Assembly: GCF_902459505.1 (NCBI RefSeq)
Contig: NC_047094.1
Location: 27,389,241 to 27,453,240 of the forward strand
Reading direction: 5' to 3'
DNA length: 64,000 nucleotides
Source: Geotrypetes seraphini
Taxonomy: Eukaryota > Chordata > Amphibia > Gymnophiona > Dermophiidae
Each line of letters begins with the position of its first letter. Positions within the stretch are counted from its first letter, which is position 1. Positions 1 through 11,100 of this stretch are shown here, one piece after another. The position numbers and the translations under genes are program-made. The notes under the pieces are model-generated. The model worked only from the letters and a program-made list of their open reading frames with translations. It did not search any database and was not told where the DNA came from.

Positions 1-166
1 CGGGACTCCCTCATAACGGCCAGGAGGATGGGGGTGGAGCCACGATCCGAGGAATTTCCCCCGCCCCTGGTATTCCCTCACCACGCCCAGGAGGGTGGGG
101 GGTGGAGCCACGGTCCGAGAACTTTCCCCGCCACCGATACTCCCTCACCACGCCCAGGAGGGCGGG
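1..166. repeat. GC-rich tandem repeat, 67-bp period
   Basis: About 2.4 copies of a 67-bp unit starting CCCTCA recur at 8, 75 and 142. Units share CGCCCAGGAGG and GGAGCCACG stretches. The array probably continues left of the window. Confidence 0.8.
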
Positions 167-640
167 GGCATTAGGCTGCCTCCAGCTTGCATCACCTCCG
201 CCCCCCCCCAGCGGTTCCGGCTTGGGACGCTGTGGGGGGGGGAAGGGAAATCCGCCTGCAAGCGGAGCGAGGGAAGCCGTGCACCTCTTCGTGGGCAGAG
301 GATCACTGGCTGTCAGGAACGGTGTACAGTGAAACCACAGGTGTCCTCACAGGGCTTGGCAGATAGGGGGGGGGGGGAACTGAGTCGAGGGGGAAGAGAG
401 AGAGAAACCTGCCCCCGTCTTTGCTGAGGTGGGGCGGTAATTGTGGGGGAGGCAGCCCGCGCGCGCGCTCAAATAGTCTCCACACCGCGTTCTGTGCTTT
501 GGGAGGGGGGAGGGCTGGGCCGTCGTCTGCGCTGCTGGTTTGATCCTGTTTGTTCCCGGCTTCCGACGCCGATCTTTCTGCCTTTGCAGCATCGCACACC
601 TAGAATAACCTGCCTGACCGGATAGGTCAGACCCCCCCCC
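167..640. other. GC-rich stretch with homopolymer runs, no gene recognised
   Basis: The segment is rich in C and G runs. The open frames here are overlapping, low-complexity and lack splice context. It could be unclassified transposon sequence or a CpG-rich region. Confidence 0.4.
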
Positions 641-753
641 CCCCGCCTCGGGCGGAATTCAAATCCAGGCTTAAAGCCCATTTCTTCAAAGCCGCGTTTG
701 ACTCCTAACTTTTACCAACTTGCAAAGCACCAAAAAAAAAAAAAAAAAAAAAA
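641..753 (+). mobile_element. L2-type LINE 3' end with poly(A)
   Basis: A short frame reads FKSRLKAHFFKAAFDS then stop, the usual C-terminal end of L2-like reverse transcriptases. It is followed by about 55 bp and a 22-nt A run (732-753). Confidence 0.7.
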
Positions 754-756
754 GGA

Positions 757-1600
757 GTGGGTAAAACGCGGATCTCACCGGATCAAAAACCGTACCACCT
801 TATAAATCTTCCTTCTTTTATTGATAGCTGCGGTTTCAGATTTCATGTCTGCAGGTCCGTGTTTTAGCCCCTCATTCCAACGCTGTAGCTGCTGCCGTTT
901 TTCACCACATGGATCTGGGAAAGGGTAAAACGTGGATCTAAAACCGCACGTCCTTAAAAATCTGAGGTCCATGCCACTTGTAGTTTCTGTGACAGATCTC
1001 TGACAATTTACCTCTGACGGATCCTAATGCTTTCCCCTCCCTATGTTGAGACTAGTGGCAAAACTTTTGCCCTGAGGTCTGTGCCACTTCTAGTCTCAGC
1101 ATAGGGAGGGAAAAGCTTTAGGATCCTTCTGCGGCTAAAATGGCATGGAGGTCTGTCAGAGCCAGAGATTAAAAGTGGCGCGGAGTGGACCTCAGATTTT
1201 TAAGGATGTGCAGGTAAGATCCATGAGGTCTGTGAGGTCAGATGCACTGCAGACCTTTGCATACATTTTTTACCTCCCCCCCCCCCCCCACACACAGCTA
1301 TTTGCCATCCAGTGTCATATCGCGGGGGCTCTTGGAATCAGCGCGGAGGGAGAGATCTGGAGGAAGGGACAATTGGGCTAATTAGCAAAAGCTACGGTGC
1401 GCCTCCTTCCTCCTTAGCCATTAGGGAAGGCAGAACCGGGGGCCTGAGATGAGCGTGCAGGGAAAGCGGTGGAATAAACTAAAAGGCGGACTTGTCAATG
1501 CACGGACCTCAGATTTTTAAGGACGTGCGGTTTTAGATCCACAAGGTCCGTGAGGTCCACGTTTTACCCCTTTCCCCATGGATCTGTGCTAATAGTATTC
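757..1600. repeat. Nested inverted-repeat DNA element
   Basis: Sequence at 908-978 returns in reverse complement at about 1497-1583 (core ACGTCCTTAAAAATCTGAGG). Inside, 1019-1126 is a second hairpin bounded by GGATCC at both ends. It fits an unclassified non-autonomous DNA transposon. Confidence 0.6.
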
Positions 1601-1860
1601 ATAATGAATTTGAGGAAACGCTTCATCTAAAGGAGGTCAGCGTTTTACCCCAGAGCTGCAGCGAGAAAACTTATTTTTTGTTTGGTTCAACCAGGGTCTT
1701 GAATCCAGATCGTCAGGCTCTCAGGTACCCTAACCTCTAGGCTAATATTTTAGCTTGAAAAATTATAAAGTTTTGCCACTTTTAGTCTCAGCAAAGGTTA
1801 TGGCTCGGATTCTGCCGCCTCTCAGAATCCGTCTATTAAATTGTCTTTGCAAAATCCTTA

Positions 1861-2010
1861 AACATTACATTACATTACATTACATTACATTAGAGATTTC
1901 TATTCCGCCTGTGCCTTGCGGTTCTAGGCGGATTACAATATAGAAGATATCTGGGCATTTCCAGTAGAATTGCATTACAGCAGCTCACTCACTTCAAATC
2001 AATTATTTTA
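1861..2010 (-). mobile_element. LINE 3' end with (ACATT)n tail, minus strand
   Basis: Six ACATT units (1861-1890) border a segment whose reverse complement has the GTAATCCGCCTAGAACCGC pattern common to LINE tails in this window. Short tandem tails of this kind are normal at CR1/L2 3' ends. Confidence 0.6.
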
Positions 2011-2242
2011 CCTATTCTGAAGAAAAGTGCAGAATGCAGGATCTCAACTGCACTTTCTTAAACATTTGCTTCTCTGGGTTTTGACAGCTGCCGTTTAACT
2101 CTGACGGACCCTAAAGCTTCTCCCTCCACCACCCCCAGGGATCTATTTTGATGGACCTCAATGGCTCCCTCCCCCTCTGCAAATCTGCTACTCCTATTTT
2201 TGAGTGGCTTCTCACTTCAATTTCATTCTGACTACCTCAGTG

Positions 2243-2560
2243 GCTCCCCACATAGTAACATAGTAGATGACGGCAGATAAAGACCCGAATGGTCCATCCA
2301 GTCTGCCCAACCTGATTCAATTAAAATTTTTTTTTTTTTTTTTTCTTCTTAGCTATTTCTGGGCGAGAATCCAAAGCTTTACCCGGTACTGTGCTTGGGT
2401 TCCAACTGCCGAAATCTCTGTTAAGACTTACTCCAGCCCATCTATACCCTCCCAGCCATTGAAGCCCTCCCCTGCCCATCCTCCTCCAAACGGCCATACA
2501 CAGACACAGACCGTACAAGTCTGCCCAGTAACTGGCCCACAGATCTACTTTCACGGATCC
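2243..2560 (-). mobile_element. CR1-like LINE 3' end, minus strand
   Basis: It starts with ACATAGTAACATAGTAGATG, the reverse of the CR1-type 3' tail, then GTCTGCCCAACCTGATTCAA. A close plus-strand copy lies at about 4978-5240. It contains a 17-nt T run. Confidence 0.75.
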
Positions 2561-3054
2561 CGATGTGCCCTACCACTTCCGCTGCAGGTAGTCAATGGAA
2601 TGGAAACCCTTTCCCCAGGTTATTTGTTGGATGGACCAAACTTCAAATTTTGGTTCTTATTCTCAGCAGAGATCCACAATTCTTCACTTCTGATGGGAAT
2701 AAATGGGAGGATCTGTGCTGTTAAACCTAACCAAATATAAGGTCTACAGCACCGTAGAGCAACGCAGAGCATTCAGTGCGATGGCTGGCACGAAAAACCG
2801 CTTGCATGGTTATAAAAGGGGAGGAGGGTTATTTTTTAAAATTCCCTTCATAAGTATACACTAGAATAGATGACATATATGTCAGATACGCGATATTCTG
2901 TCAATGTTATGAGCGTCTGTGTGCATAAGATTACAACCGCCCAGACAAGCATCATTCTTTGACGTGATTGGTCCTTGAAAACTAATTGCAAGTAATTTTA
3001 GTTTTATTTTTTTTTATGCAGTAGTTATCCTAACTTGAGCAGCAAAGCAATCAA
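2561..3054. other. Stretch with no recognisable gene or repeat
   Basis: I see no splice-supported coding sequence and no clear terminal inverted repeats. The segment around 2740-2800 (GCAGAGCATTCAGTGCG) resembles inner parts of Harbinger-like foldbacks elsewhere. Confidence 0.3.
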
Positions 3055-3445
3055 GGCTTTGTTACCGTCCCCATCTTCGCGGATAACCACGGGAAACCAT
3101 CCCCATGTTATTCGTTAAGGAAACAAGGAAGAATCAGAGTATGAATGGGCACAGCTTCAAGCCTTGCAATGAAGAATGCTGGTGTAGATAGACACTAAAG
3201 AATGACAGTCTCTGGTATCCAGAGCAAATATTGTGATGTCATAATGTCTCATTCCACCAATGCCTAAAAGCCAATCCCATCAGTGATGCCACAATGGCTT
3301 CATTATCCTATACTTGGCTCAAATAAGAATCAGATTATGAATGGGCAAAGCCACTGACCCTCAAGCCTTGCATTGAAGAATGCTGGTGTAGAAGGACTGA
3401 GGTTGAGAGACACTAAAGAATGACACGGGATGGTTTCCCACAGTT
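3055..3445. mobile_element. Fragmented TAGAGAATGACA-family MITE
   Basis: The hallmark GGATAACCACGGGAAACCAT, internal AAGAATGCTGGTGTAGA repeats and AAAGAATGACA match the better preserved copy at 26107-26826. Two partial internal repeats are joined here. Confidence 0.65.
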
Positions 3446-3659
3446 ATCCACGGGGATGGTGACTTGTATTTTCAGCTCTGACAAAAATTAAATTAAAAAA
3501 AAAAGAAAAGGACTGCAAATGGTGGTTGATGAAACGCATGTTTGCTTGTCAACTATTGAGCCGCATTTTGAGTTAATTTGCACTCAAAAACAAGCACATC
3601 CATCGCATTTATTAGCAATTCTATCTACTTTAGTTTCACCATTGTTACAGTTACCCATA

Positions 3660-3735
3660 CATTGCTTAAAGAATGGGCAGACTAGATGGGCCATTTGGCC
3701 TTTATCTGCCATCATGTTTCTAATTTTAAATAATT
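3660..3735 (+). mobile_element. CR1-like LINE 3' terminus fragment
   Basis: GGGCAGACTAGATGGGCCAT followed by TTTATCTGCCATCATGTTTC is the 3' terminus seen in all CR1-like copies of this window. Confidence 0.6.
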
Positions 3736-3786
3736 CTCAAATTTAATTTTTTGTTGGTTTTGCAATTTTATAATTTCAAGTATAAT

Positions 3787-3980
3787 GTGCCGTGAAACAC
3801 ATTTGCTCCATTTAGTGCGCATCAAAACACATTTGCTCCGTTTAGTGTGCCAGAGCTAAAAAAGTTTCAGAGACACTGATAATGTGCCACGAAAAACATT
3901 TGCTCTGTTTAGTGCGCACCGAAAAAAGATTCGCTCCGTTTAGTGTGCTGGAGCTAAAAAAGTTTGAGAGACACTGATAT
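3787..3980. repeat. Two-copy direct repeat of about 98 bp
   Basis: Units starting near 3787 and 3885 share CATTTGCTC, GTTTAGTGTG and GAGACACTGATA in the same order. Confidence 0.75.
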
Positions 3981-4652
3981 AGAAAGAAGAGAGAAAGTGA
4001 CAGAGATTTGAAAATAAGGATAAAGTTGCACATGAGGTTAGACTAGTGCTTGAAAATAATCTCATCCAGGGTAGGACTGGATAAACATGTCCTGCTAAGT
4101 TGAAAATCTTTCAGTAGAGGTATATAACTTCATTGAGTGTCCAACAAATCAGAAACGTTGTCGATATCCATAGAATAAAGTTTCCACATGGCCATGTTTG
4201 ACAAAATTTTTTGTATCAGGAGTCACAGAATCTGTGCAAATCTTGTGAATGCATGAGCATGAATCAATTATAGCATGTGCTTGTCTGTGCATATCTCTGC
4301 AGCTTGCATTGAGCCTAATGCAGCTTAGTAATCTGGTAAATGCCAGCAGATAAAAGACCAAAGTCCATCCAGTCTGCTCATCGAGGTGGCTAGAGTTTAA
4401 TCTGGCACTCCACAGGTTCAACAGTTACTGTACATCCTGGATTAAAATAAACAAGGCTTTGACTCATACTGCTGGCTCTTGTGGATTGCTCATTGTTCAT
4501 TCCCAGTGCTTTCTCTGTTGTTCGGTGTTTGTGGGATCTTGTCCTGTTGGTCTCTTCTTGTAGTATTCTACAAAGGTTCCACATCTTTATGATTAAAAGG
4601 GACCCTTAGTTATTTGGTTACGGATGTAATCTAGAAAAAAACAGTTGACTAT

Positions 4653-4977
4653 ACAGTGGTACATCGGTTTACGAGTGTTTTGCAAGACTAGCAAAACATT
4701 AGCAAAATCGGTGCCTCGGAAACCGAGCGTGCCTCGATTTACGAGCGCCCCCCCCCCCCCCCCCGCGATCTGGCACCCTCTCCCCCACGATCCAGCACCC
4801 CCTGCTTGCGTCGCCCTCCCCCTCCCCCGCCGCGATCTGGCATGCCCCAGGCACCCATCCACCCACCCAATCACATTCCTTACCCCCATTTGGCTCCGGC
4901 ACCAGCACCAACGCACAGGACATGCCGGTGCCCGAAGATCTGCCTTCTTCTTTGCGCTGGGCCTTGAGCATCCGCAT
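4653..4977. mobile_element. Tigger/pogo-like TIR element, left end
   Basis: It begins ACAGTGGTACATCGGTTTAC, the same terminus as the copy at 58766 and, reversed, at 17012. A C-rich body follows and it ends abruptly at a CR1 fragment. Confidence 0.6.
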
Positions 4978-5240
4978 GTCTGTGTATGGCCGTTTGGTGG
5001 AGGATGGGCAGGGGAGGGCTTCAATGGCTGGGAGGGTGTAGATGGGCTGGAGTAAGTCTTAACAGAGATTTTGGCAGTTGGAATCCAAGCACAGTACCGG
5101 GTAAAGCTTTGGATTCTTGCCCAGAAATAGCTAAGAAGAAAAATTTAAAAAAAAAATTTAAATTGAATCAGGTTGGGCAGACTGGATGGACCATTCGGGT
5201 CTTTATCTGCCGTCATCTACTATGTTACTATGTTAGTGAC
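4978..5240 (+). mobile_element. CR1-like LINE 3' end, plus strand
   Basis: It is the reverse-complement match of 2243-2560 and ends CATCTACTATGTTACTATG, the CR1-type short tandem tail. Confidence 0.75.
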
Positions 5241-5498
5241 TAGCGCGGTGGGCGGTTTAATGCGCGGTATTCTGTGCGTTAAACCCCCTACCGCGCCTTG
5301 ATAAAAGGACCCCTTTCTTTTTCTTAAATTTTCCTTTTTGCTTTTTATTGTGATATTTGTTTTGGGGTTTTTTTCTGTGGTATGGGTCTATGGGGATTTG
5401 ATTGCTTTTTTTGATGTTTTCTTTATGCTGTATGGTTGTCCTTTATTTTACTGGTATTGGAGTGTAAAAAATTAAGAGGCTCATTTTCAAAGCACATA

Positions 5499-5634
5499 GG
5501 GCTCCTTTTACTAAGTTGCGATTGCGGTTTTGGTGCGCGCACTAACGCCAGCATTGAGCTGGTGTTAGTTCTAGCCGCATAGCGTGGGTTTAGCGCGCAC
5601 TAAAAACGCTATCGCAGCTTAGTAAAAGGAGCCC
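5499..5634. mobile_element. Harbinger-like foldback MITE, 3-bp target duplication
   Basis: Ends GGGCTCCTTTTACTAAG and CTTAGTAAAAGGAGCCC are exact inverses, and ATA flanks both sides. The body is a GC-rich imperfect hairpin rich in GCGC. Confidence 0.8.
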
Positions 5635-5663
5635 ATAGGCTTACAAAAGTTACATAAGTCTAT

Positions 5664-6103
5664 GGCCCAAATTCTGTAACCAGCGCTTAAAGTTAGGCAC
5701 CTATTTCGGTGGTGCCCATCTAGACAGGCGCCTATCTAAATTGAACAACAAGCTCAATTAATCTTTTTAATCAGCACTAATTGAAACACAGGCGTGATTC
5801 TGAAACAAGGCGCCTTTAAAAATTTAGGCGGCCTTCAAAAAAATAGGCGCTATGCATGTTAGGTGTGGGCGTGGCTACGGGTTAGGCGCCTTCTTGCAGA
5901 ATCACTGCTCTTAAGCGTGCTTAAGCGCTCAGCTAGGCGCCTAACTTTTAGTTGTGCCTGGAGCTGGCCTACTTCTTGGGTGCCTCCAAAATAGGTTCCG
6001 CTCAGCGTGATTCATTAAACAGCATCCAAATTTACTTGAATTGCGCTGAACAGTGCCTAATTAGGCGCCTAACTTTTGGGCGCTTCTTATAGAATTTGCC
6101 CTT
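5664..6103. mobile_element. GGCGCCTAA-rich MITE
   Basis: Terminal GGCCCAAATTCTGTAA pairs with TTATAGAATTTGCCC. The body repeats TAGGCGCC many times in both orientations. Confidence 0.6.
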
Positions 6104-6210
6104 ATGTGCTTTTGAAAATGAGCACCCACACGAACCACTGGTGGGTTGTACATCACCTTATTGCAAAATCTGTACTGAAAAAGACTCACTGGCTCCCAAT
6201 AACATACAGA

Positions 6211-6350
6211 GGGGCCCTTCTACTAAGGCGCGCTAACCGATTTAGCACGTGCTAACTGATTTAGTGAGCGCTAATCGATTTAGCACACGCTAAATGCTAA
6301 AGCAGCCATTATATTCTAAATTGATTAGTGCGCCTTAGTTAAAGGACCCC
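6211..6350. mobile_element. Harbinger-like foldback MITE with AGA duplication
   Basis: Ends GGGGCCCTTCTACTAAGG and CCTTAGTTAAAGGACCCC, with AGA on both sides. Confidence 0.8.
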
Positions 6351-6353
6351 AGA

Positions 6354-6600
6354 ATTTCTTATAAAATTTCACTATTAACATTTAAAACATTAATAACGAA
6401 GACCCCTCAATTCATTGATAAACTGCTTATTCCCTATGAACCATCCCGAACACTCAGATCAACTGATCTTAAATTATTGACTATGCCATCATTAGTACCA
6501 AACGCCAGAACATCTTCTCTGTTGTTGCTCCTCAATATTGGAATTCGCTTCGCACCAATCTGAGAACCGAAAAAAATCTCGACCGCTTTAAGGGTTTACT
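6354..6600 (+). mobile_element. L2-like LINE C-terminal fragment
   Basis: Degenerate frames resemble the LINE piece at 22228-22451 and 23480-23720, with ATTGGAATTCGCTTCGCACC corresponding to the IWNSLP region of L2 reverse transcriptase ends. It has decayed. Confidence 0.45.
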
Positions 6601-6604
6601 TAAA

Positions 6605-6905
6605 CTTAAATTAAACTAAATTAAACCTTAGGTTTGTACACCGCATCCTCTCCACAATCGTAGAGCTCAGCACGGTTTACAGGAGTTGGGATAGAAGAGG
6701 AACTCCAATGAAGGGTTATAGGCCATAGTATAAAGAATGTTTAGAGGGCCTTAGTATACCAGAGAGGGAGGAAGTATTACATTTTTGAGAATAGCCAGGT
6801 TTTCAGATGTTTACGGAAAAGTTGGAGGGAGCTCAGATTCCGAAGAGGGGAGGTAAAGTTATTCCAGGTAAGGTTGTTCCAAAGTCATTTGTTTAAAGAA
6901 GCATT
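6605..6905 (-). mobile_element. L2-like LINE 3' region, minus strand
   Basis: It shares the order of GTACACCGCATC, AGAGCTCAGCACGGTTTAC and AGCCAGGTTTTCAG with the longer copy at 33510-34090. Confidence 0.6.
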
Positions 6906-6912
6906 TACACTA

Positions 6913-7050
6913 AGTATCCTTTTACTAAGGCACGTTAAAAATTAGTGTGCGCTAAACGCTAATGCATCCATTATATCCTATGGACGCATTGGCGCTCATT
7001 ATTGTTTAGCATGCGCTAAGACACACTAGCGTGCCTTAGTAAAAGGACCC
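6913..7050. mobile_element. Harbinger-like foldback MITE with CTA duplication
   Basis: TCCTTTTACTAAGGCACG and CGTGCCTTAGTAAAAGGA are inverses; CTA flanks both sides. Confidence 0.75.
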
Positions 7051-7102
7051 CTAGGACAACCCTCATTTCTAAACTCTGTCTACAAACTATCAAGGAAACA
7101 CA

Positions 7103-7260
7103 GGGCTCCTTTTGCGAAGGCGCGTTAGGGCCTTAACGCACGGAATAGCGTGCGCTAAAATGCTGCGCGCGCCAACCATTACCGTCTCCTCTTGAGCAGG
7201 CGGTGGTTATTCTGCTCCTGTGCGTGCACTAAAAATGTTAGCGCACTTTCGTAGGAGTCC
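7103..7260. mobile_element. Harbinger-like foldback MITE with ACA duplication
   Basis: Ends GGGCTCCTTTTGCGAAGG and CTTTCGTAGGAGTCC, with ACA on both sides. Confidence 0.75.
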
Positions 7261-7364
7261 ACAGTCTTGCCCCGGTCCTTTTGGCTTCACCTTGAATGTC
7301 TTCCTTTCCTTTCGCAATTGTACTTCACCCCTCCATCTTTGTGTTTCCCGTTAGTAAAATGTCT

Positions 7365-7825
7365 AATTTATTTATTTATTAAAAATTTACATATCGCATA
7401 CATAATATCTTACATTCCCTGCGATTTCCACATATAACATAGACATAACTAGACAACACCATTACCATATAAAATGTCAATATATCAAATCAGATTTCAA
7501 CAATTAAGGAAGCAAAAAAGCATTAGATCAAACGATCCAATCCATGGTAGATGACAAAACCAATCAACATATACAGGCAAAACAAATCAATTTTAAACAA
7601 TTCAGAAATGCAAACAAGCTTTAAATCATACATTACTGTCAGAGTATTCTGAAGAAGATATTTTCAGATGGAATAAGCATAGAAAAGCATTAGCAAATAA
7701 TTGCGTTCTGTTATTCATATTGTAATTTTTTTTTTAACTCCAAAATCTTTTTATTGTAACTCACTTAGAAATCCTGATAAGCAATTTTATCAGATTTTAA
7801 TAAAACTTGAAGCTTGAAACAGTAT
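7365..7825. mobile_element. LINE tails just upstream of gene A first visible exon
   Basis: 7365-7700 looks like a minus-strand LINE 3' region (ATTTATTTATTTATT start, ACATATCGCATACATAATAT). 7740-7825 ends TAATAAAACTTGAAGCTTG, a plus-strand LINE tail. Any promoter or 5' exon of gene A must lie further left. Confidence 0.5.
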
Positions 7826-7864
7826 AGTAGCTAATTTAGTTCCGATATACTTTTCTCATTGCAG

Positions 7865-7920
7865 GTAACAAAGAACACCCTAAAGAAAAAGTAATAAAGG
7901 CTCAATCATTGTTTGCAGCT
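7865..7920 (+). other. Gene A 5' untranslated part of first visible exon
   Basis: A pyrimidine-rich acceptor ending in TTGCAG lies just before 7865, so at least one more 5' exon lies upstream and was not identified. The reading frame of ATG 7921 stays open back to the acceptor without an ATG. A start in the unseen exon is therefore possible, but the ATG at 7921 gives a normal family length and a plausible targeting peptide. Confidence 0.6.
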
Positions 7921-8124
7921 ATGAAACTTTTACTGAAGTGCAAAGAGTTTAGGGCCCTGTGGACTCCTTTGGCATCCTGCAGGCTGTTCAGCAAAGATTA
8001 CAGGGTATTTGCACCTCAGAACCTTTCAGACGCTGAGGCCATCAAACAGCTGTACAGATCAGAAGCACCAGAATACTTTAATTTTGCAAGTGATGTCTTG
8101 GACAAATGGTCCGAAATGGAAAAG
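7921..8124 (+). CDS. ACSM3: Gene A coding exon 1 (residues 1-68)
   Basis: This exon encodes the N-terminus. Residues 1-25 are rich in K, R and hydrophobic residues and have no acidic residue except Glu9, which suits a mitochondrial presequence. PEYFNF at 50-55 followed by DVLDKW is the ACSM entry motif. The exon ends in phase 0 before donor GTAAAA. A Harbinger-like MITE starts only about 30 bp into the intron. Confidence 0.93.
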
Positions 8125-11100
8125 GTAAAATGGTTTTCTATACAAATGTAACTTAGACCCTCTTTTACTAAGGTGCGATAAGCGTTTTAGCACGTGTTTA
8201 GCGCATAATAAATCAATGCATGCGCTAATCACTAACGTCCATAGGATAACATGCACATGTTAGCGTTAATATTTACCGCGCGCTAAAAGCATAGCACACC
8301 TTAGTAAAAAAGGGGGTTGTAATAGTAATATTTATATATTACTATTACAAACATGAAAGCTGTTTAGAGCTGTATAGAAAACTATATGCATCTTCTATAT
8401 AGAGTATTGTTTAATACCTTCTGTTATTCTCTAGGATGGAAAGAGACCTTTAAATCCAGCTCTTTGGTGGATAGATGGTAGAGGAGAGGAAGTGAAATGG
8501 AGTTTTGAGGAGCTTGAAATGCTCTCGAAGAAAGTGGCTGCTCTACTCTCCGAGGCATGTGGTCTGCAAAGAGGAGACAGGGTCCTTTTAATTCTACCTC
8601 GAATACCTGAATGGTGGCTGTTTAATGTGGCTTGTATGCGAGCAGGTCAGTGCACACTGCACACAGTATCAAAAAGTGCTGTACTGCAGATTAACTGCTA
8701 AAAATGTATATATATATTTAATATAATATTCATATACAAATGGAGGGTTATAATTAAAACATACGTCTAAGTCCAATTTGGACGTAGAGCACTAGTCGCC
8801 CAAAGCCGAAAAATGTCAATTCTCAAAAAAGTGTGTCTAAAATATTATTTTTTCAAAAATCGTCTATCTCGACGTCCAGGTGTTTGATTGTCCAGACTGC
8901 CACTATGTCTATGTTTATATCACATTCTAGACCAGAAATTCGACCATGTCCCAAATGCCCAGAACAAGACCATTTGGATGTGGGTGGGGCCAATCTTGTA
9001 ATGTCTTGTTGGACATCTAGACATGGCCAACAGAGCAGTGGGACGCCTTAGAAGGCATTGCTGTGAACTTTACAAAAAGGGTGCCAGATAAACATCTCAC
9101 CAGAACTCCCTTATAGGTTATGGTGAGCCCCCCAAAACACCCCTAACACCCACTGTACCCACCTGTCTACAACCCCAATAGCTCTTATGGCTGCAGGTGA
9201 CACCTATATGGCAGCACAATAGGGTTGGGGGGATCACTTTTTCCACCATGAATGTAGTGGTTACAGTGGCTTATAGGCTTGGGTTCTTCTCTCTGTGGAA
9301 CACTAGCCTAACCCCCAGGCTATTTAAGAGACCTATATGTAGCTCTACTAGGCTTTCCTATATTAGTTGCTGATGTTCTGGAGACAGGTATGTATGTTTT
9401 TAATCTTTGTGGGGGGTGGGGGGGTGAGGGGGTCAGTGAACACTGGGAGAGTGTGTGTGGGTCTTTACTTTGTCTCTGCAGTAGTTATCTGGTCACTTTG
9501 GGTAACTTTTGGGCACTTATAGCTGTTCTAACATTGTCTAAGTTGCAACTTATAAGTTCTGTCCAGGAAATCTCGTAAAACCTTGGACTTTCCCTGCAGG
9601 ACAACTAAGTCTAGGTCAGCCCACATCCCGCCCTAACCATTCCTCCAGATATGCCCCTTTTAGCTGTGGGCGCACAGCGGCATTCAGAGGCCTAAAAAGT
9701 CCCTGGATATGTCCAAAAAATAGGTTTGATTATCGGTACTTGGACGGCCTGTCTTTTAGGTCGTTCAAGTGCCGACTTGGGTGGGTTTTTATATGTGTTT
9801 ACATTCTGATTATGAGCCCCTGTGCATACAGATTAAACCATAATAGAATTTTCTATATTGGCCCATTTGAAATGTTTATTAACTATAATGAAACTCAATA
9901 AGATAGTGGGATTAAAATACTCAAATTTTTAATTCTCTAGACTGTATTACTATTTTCTTCACCATAGAGGATTAATGGTTAAATACATGCTATTAAATAT
10001 AACATTAAAAATCTATATTTAAATGAAAGTGTTCAGTGAAGTTGCGTCAGAGGAGAAACTTCTGCCCGCAGACGCACGCGACTTCAGGCAGGCTCCGGTG
10101 GCTTGAACAAATTACACTGTAAAGTAAAACGTGCCACGAAGGTAAGAGGGAGGGAGATGCTCGGACTGCGCGAGGAGTGCTGAAGGGCGGTGGAAAGGAA
10201 CAGACGTTGAAGGGGGTGTCGAAAGGAAAGGGTGGTGGTGGAAAGAAAAGGAACAGACGCTGAAGGGGGGTGGAGAGGAACAGATGCTGAATGGGGGGGT
10301 GGAGAGGAATAGACAATGAAGGAAAATGGGGAAGAGAGAGTAGGGAGAAGATGCTGAAGGGAAATGGGGAAGAGAGAGTGGAGAGAAGACATTGAAAGGA
10401 AATGGTGAAGAGTGGGGAGAAGACGCTGAAGGGAAATGGGGAAGAGAGAGTGGGGAGAAGACGCTGAAGGGAAATGGGGAAGAGAGAGTAGGGAAAAGAT
10501 GCTGGATGGGAAGAAGACAGAGATGCCAAACTATGGGGGAGCGGAGGGAAGAAGATGGGTGCCAGACCAATTGGGGGGTGGGGATGGAGGGAGAGATGGA
10601 AGGGAGAGACACAGTAACAGAGCAAATGGAAGATGCAGAGAGAAGGCAGACAGTGGATGGAAGGAATTGAATGAGGAGAAGATAAGGAAATCAGAAACCA
10701 GATAACAAAGGTAGAAAAAAAAATTCTATTTCTTTTCTTTTTTTTTGTTTTGTTTTAGGATAAAGTAGTATATTAGTTGTGTTGATAAAAATTTATAAAC
10801 AAAGCCCTGCCAGCTGAACATCTCTTTCTCTAGTTCAGCAGCCAGAACTTTGATTTATAAGGAAGGAATAAACAAAATATTGCAGTACTGAGGCTTGTAT
10901 GGATGCTGCGGGGACAGTGGTCGCGGGGACGGGGATGGGGCAGGGACAGTGGTCATAGTGACGGGGCGGTGGTCGCGGAGATGGGGTGGTGAAGGGGACA
11001 AATATTTTCCCTGTGTCATGCTCTAGTATTTATCAAAAAAAGATAAGCAAATAAAGATGGAACGAAGAGTTACTTATTTTCAAAAGCTGAAAGTCCACTC

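Larger units (their letters stand above)
5474..6127. mobile_element. Outer MITE containing two nested elements
   Basis: The ends GGCTCATTTTCAAAGCACAT and ATGTGCTTTTGAAAATGAGC are inverted copies. Between them sit a Harbinger-like element (5499-5634) and a GGCGCCTAA-rich MITE (5664-6103), so at least three insertions are stacked. Confidence 0.65.

Noticed and set aside
167-640. CpG-island promoter of gene A
   Set aside because: It is GC-rich but about 7 kb from the first visible exon, contains homopolymers and runs into a LINE end, with no splice donor that could be tied to 7865.
10047-10625. Long minus-strand open frame of 192 codons
   Set aside because: It lies wholly in a purine-rich minisatellite; the product is repetitive Ser/Pro/Leu/Phe and shifts by repeat period.
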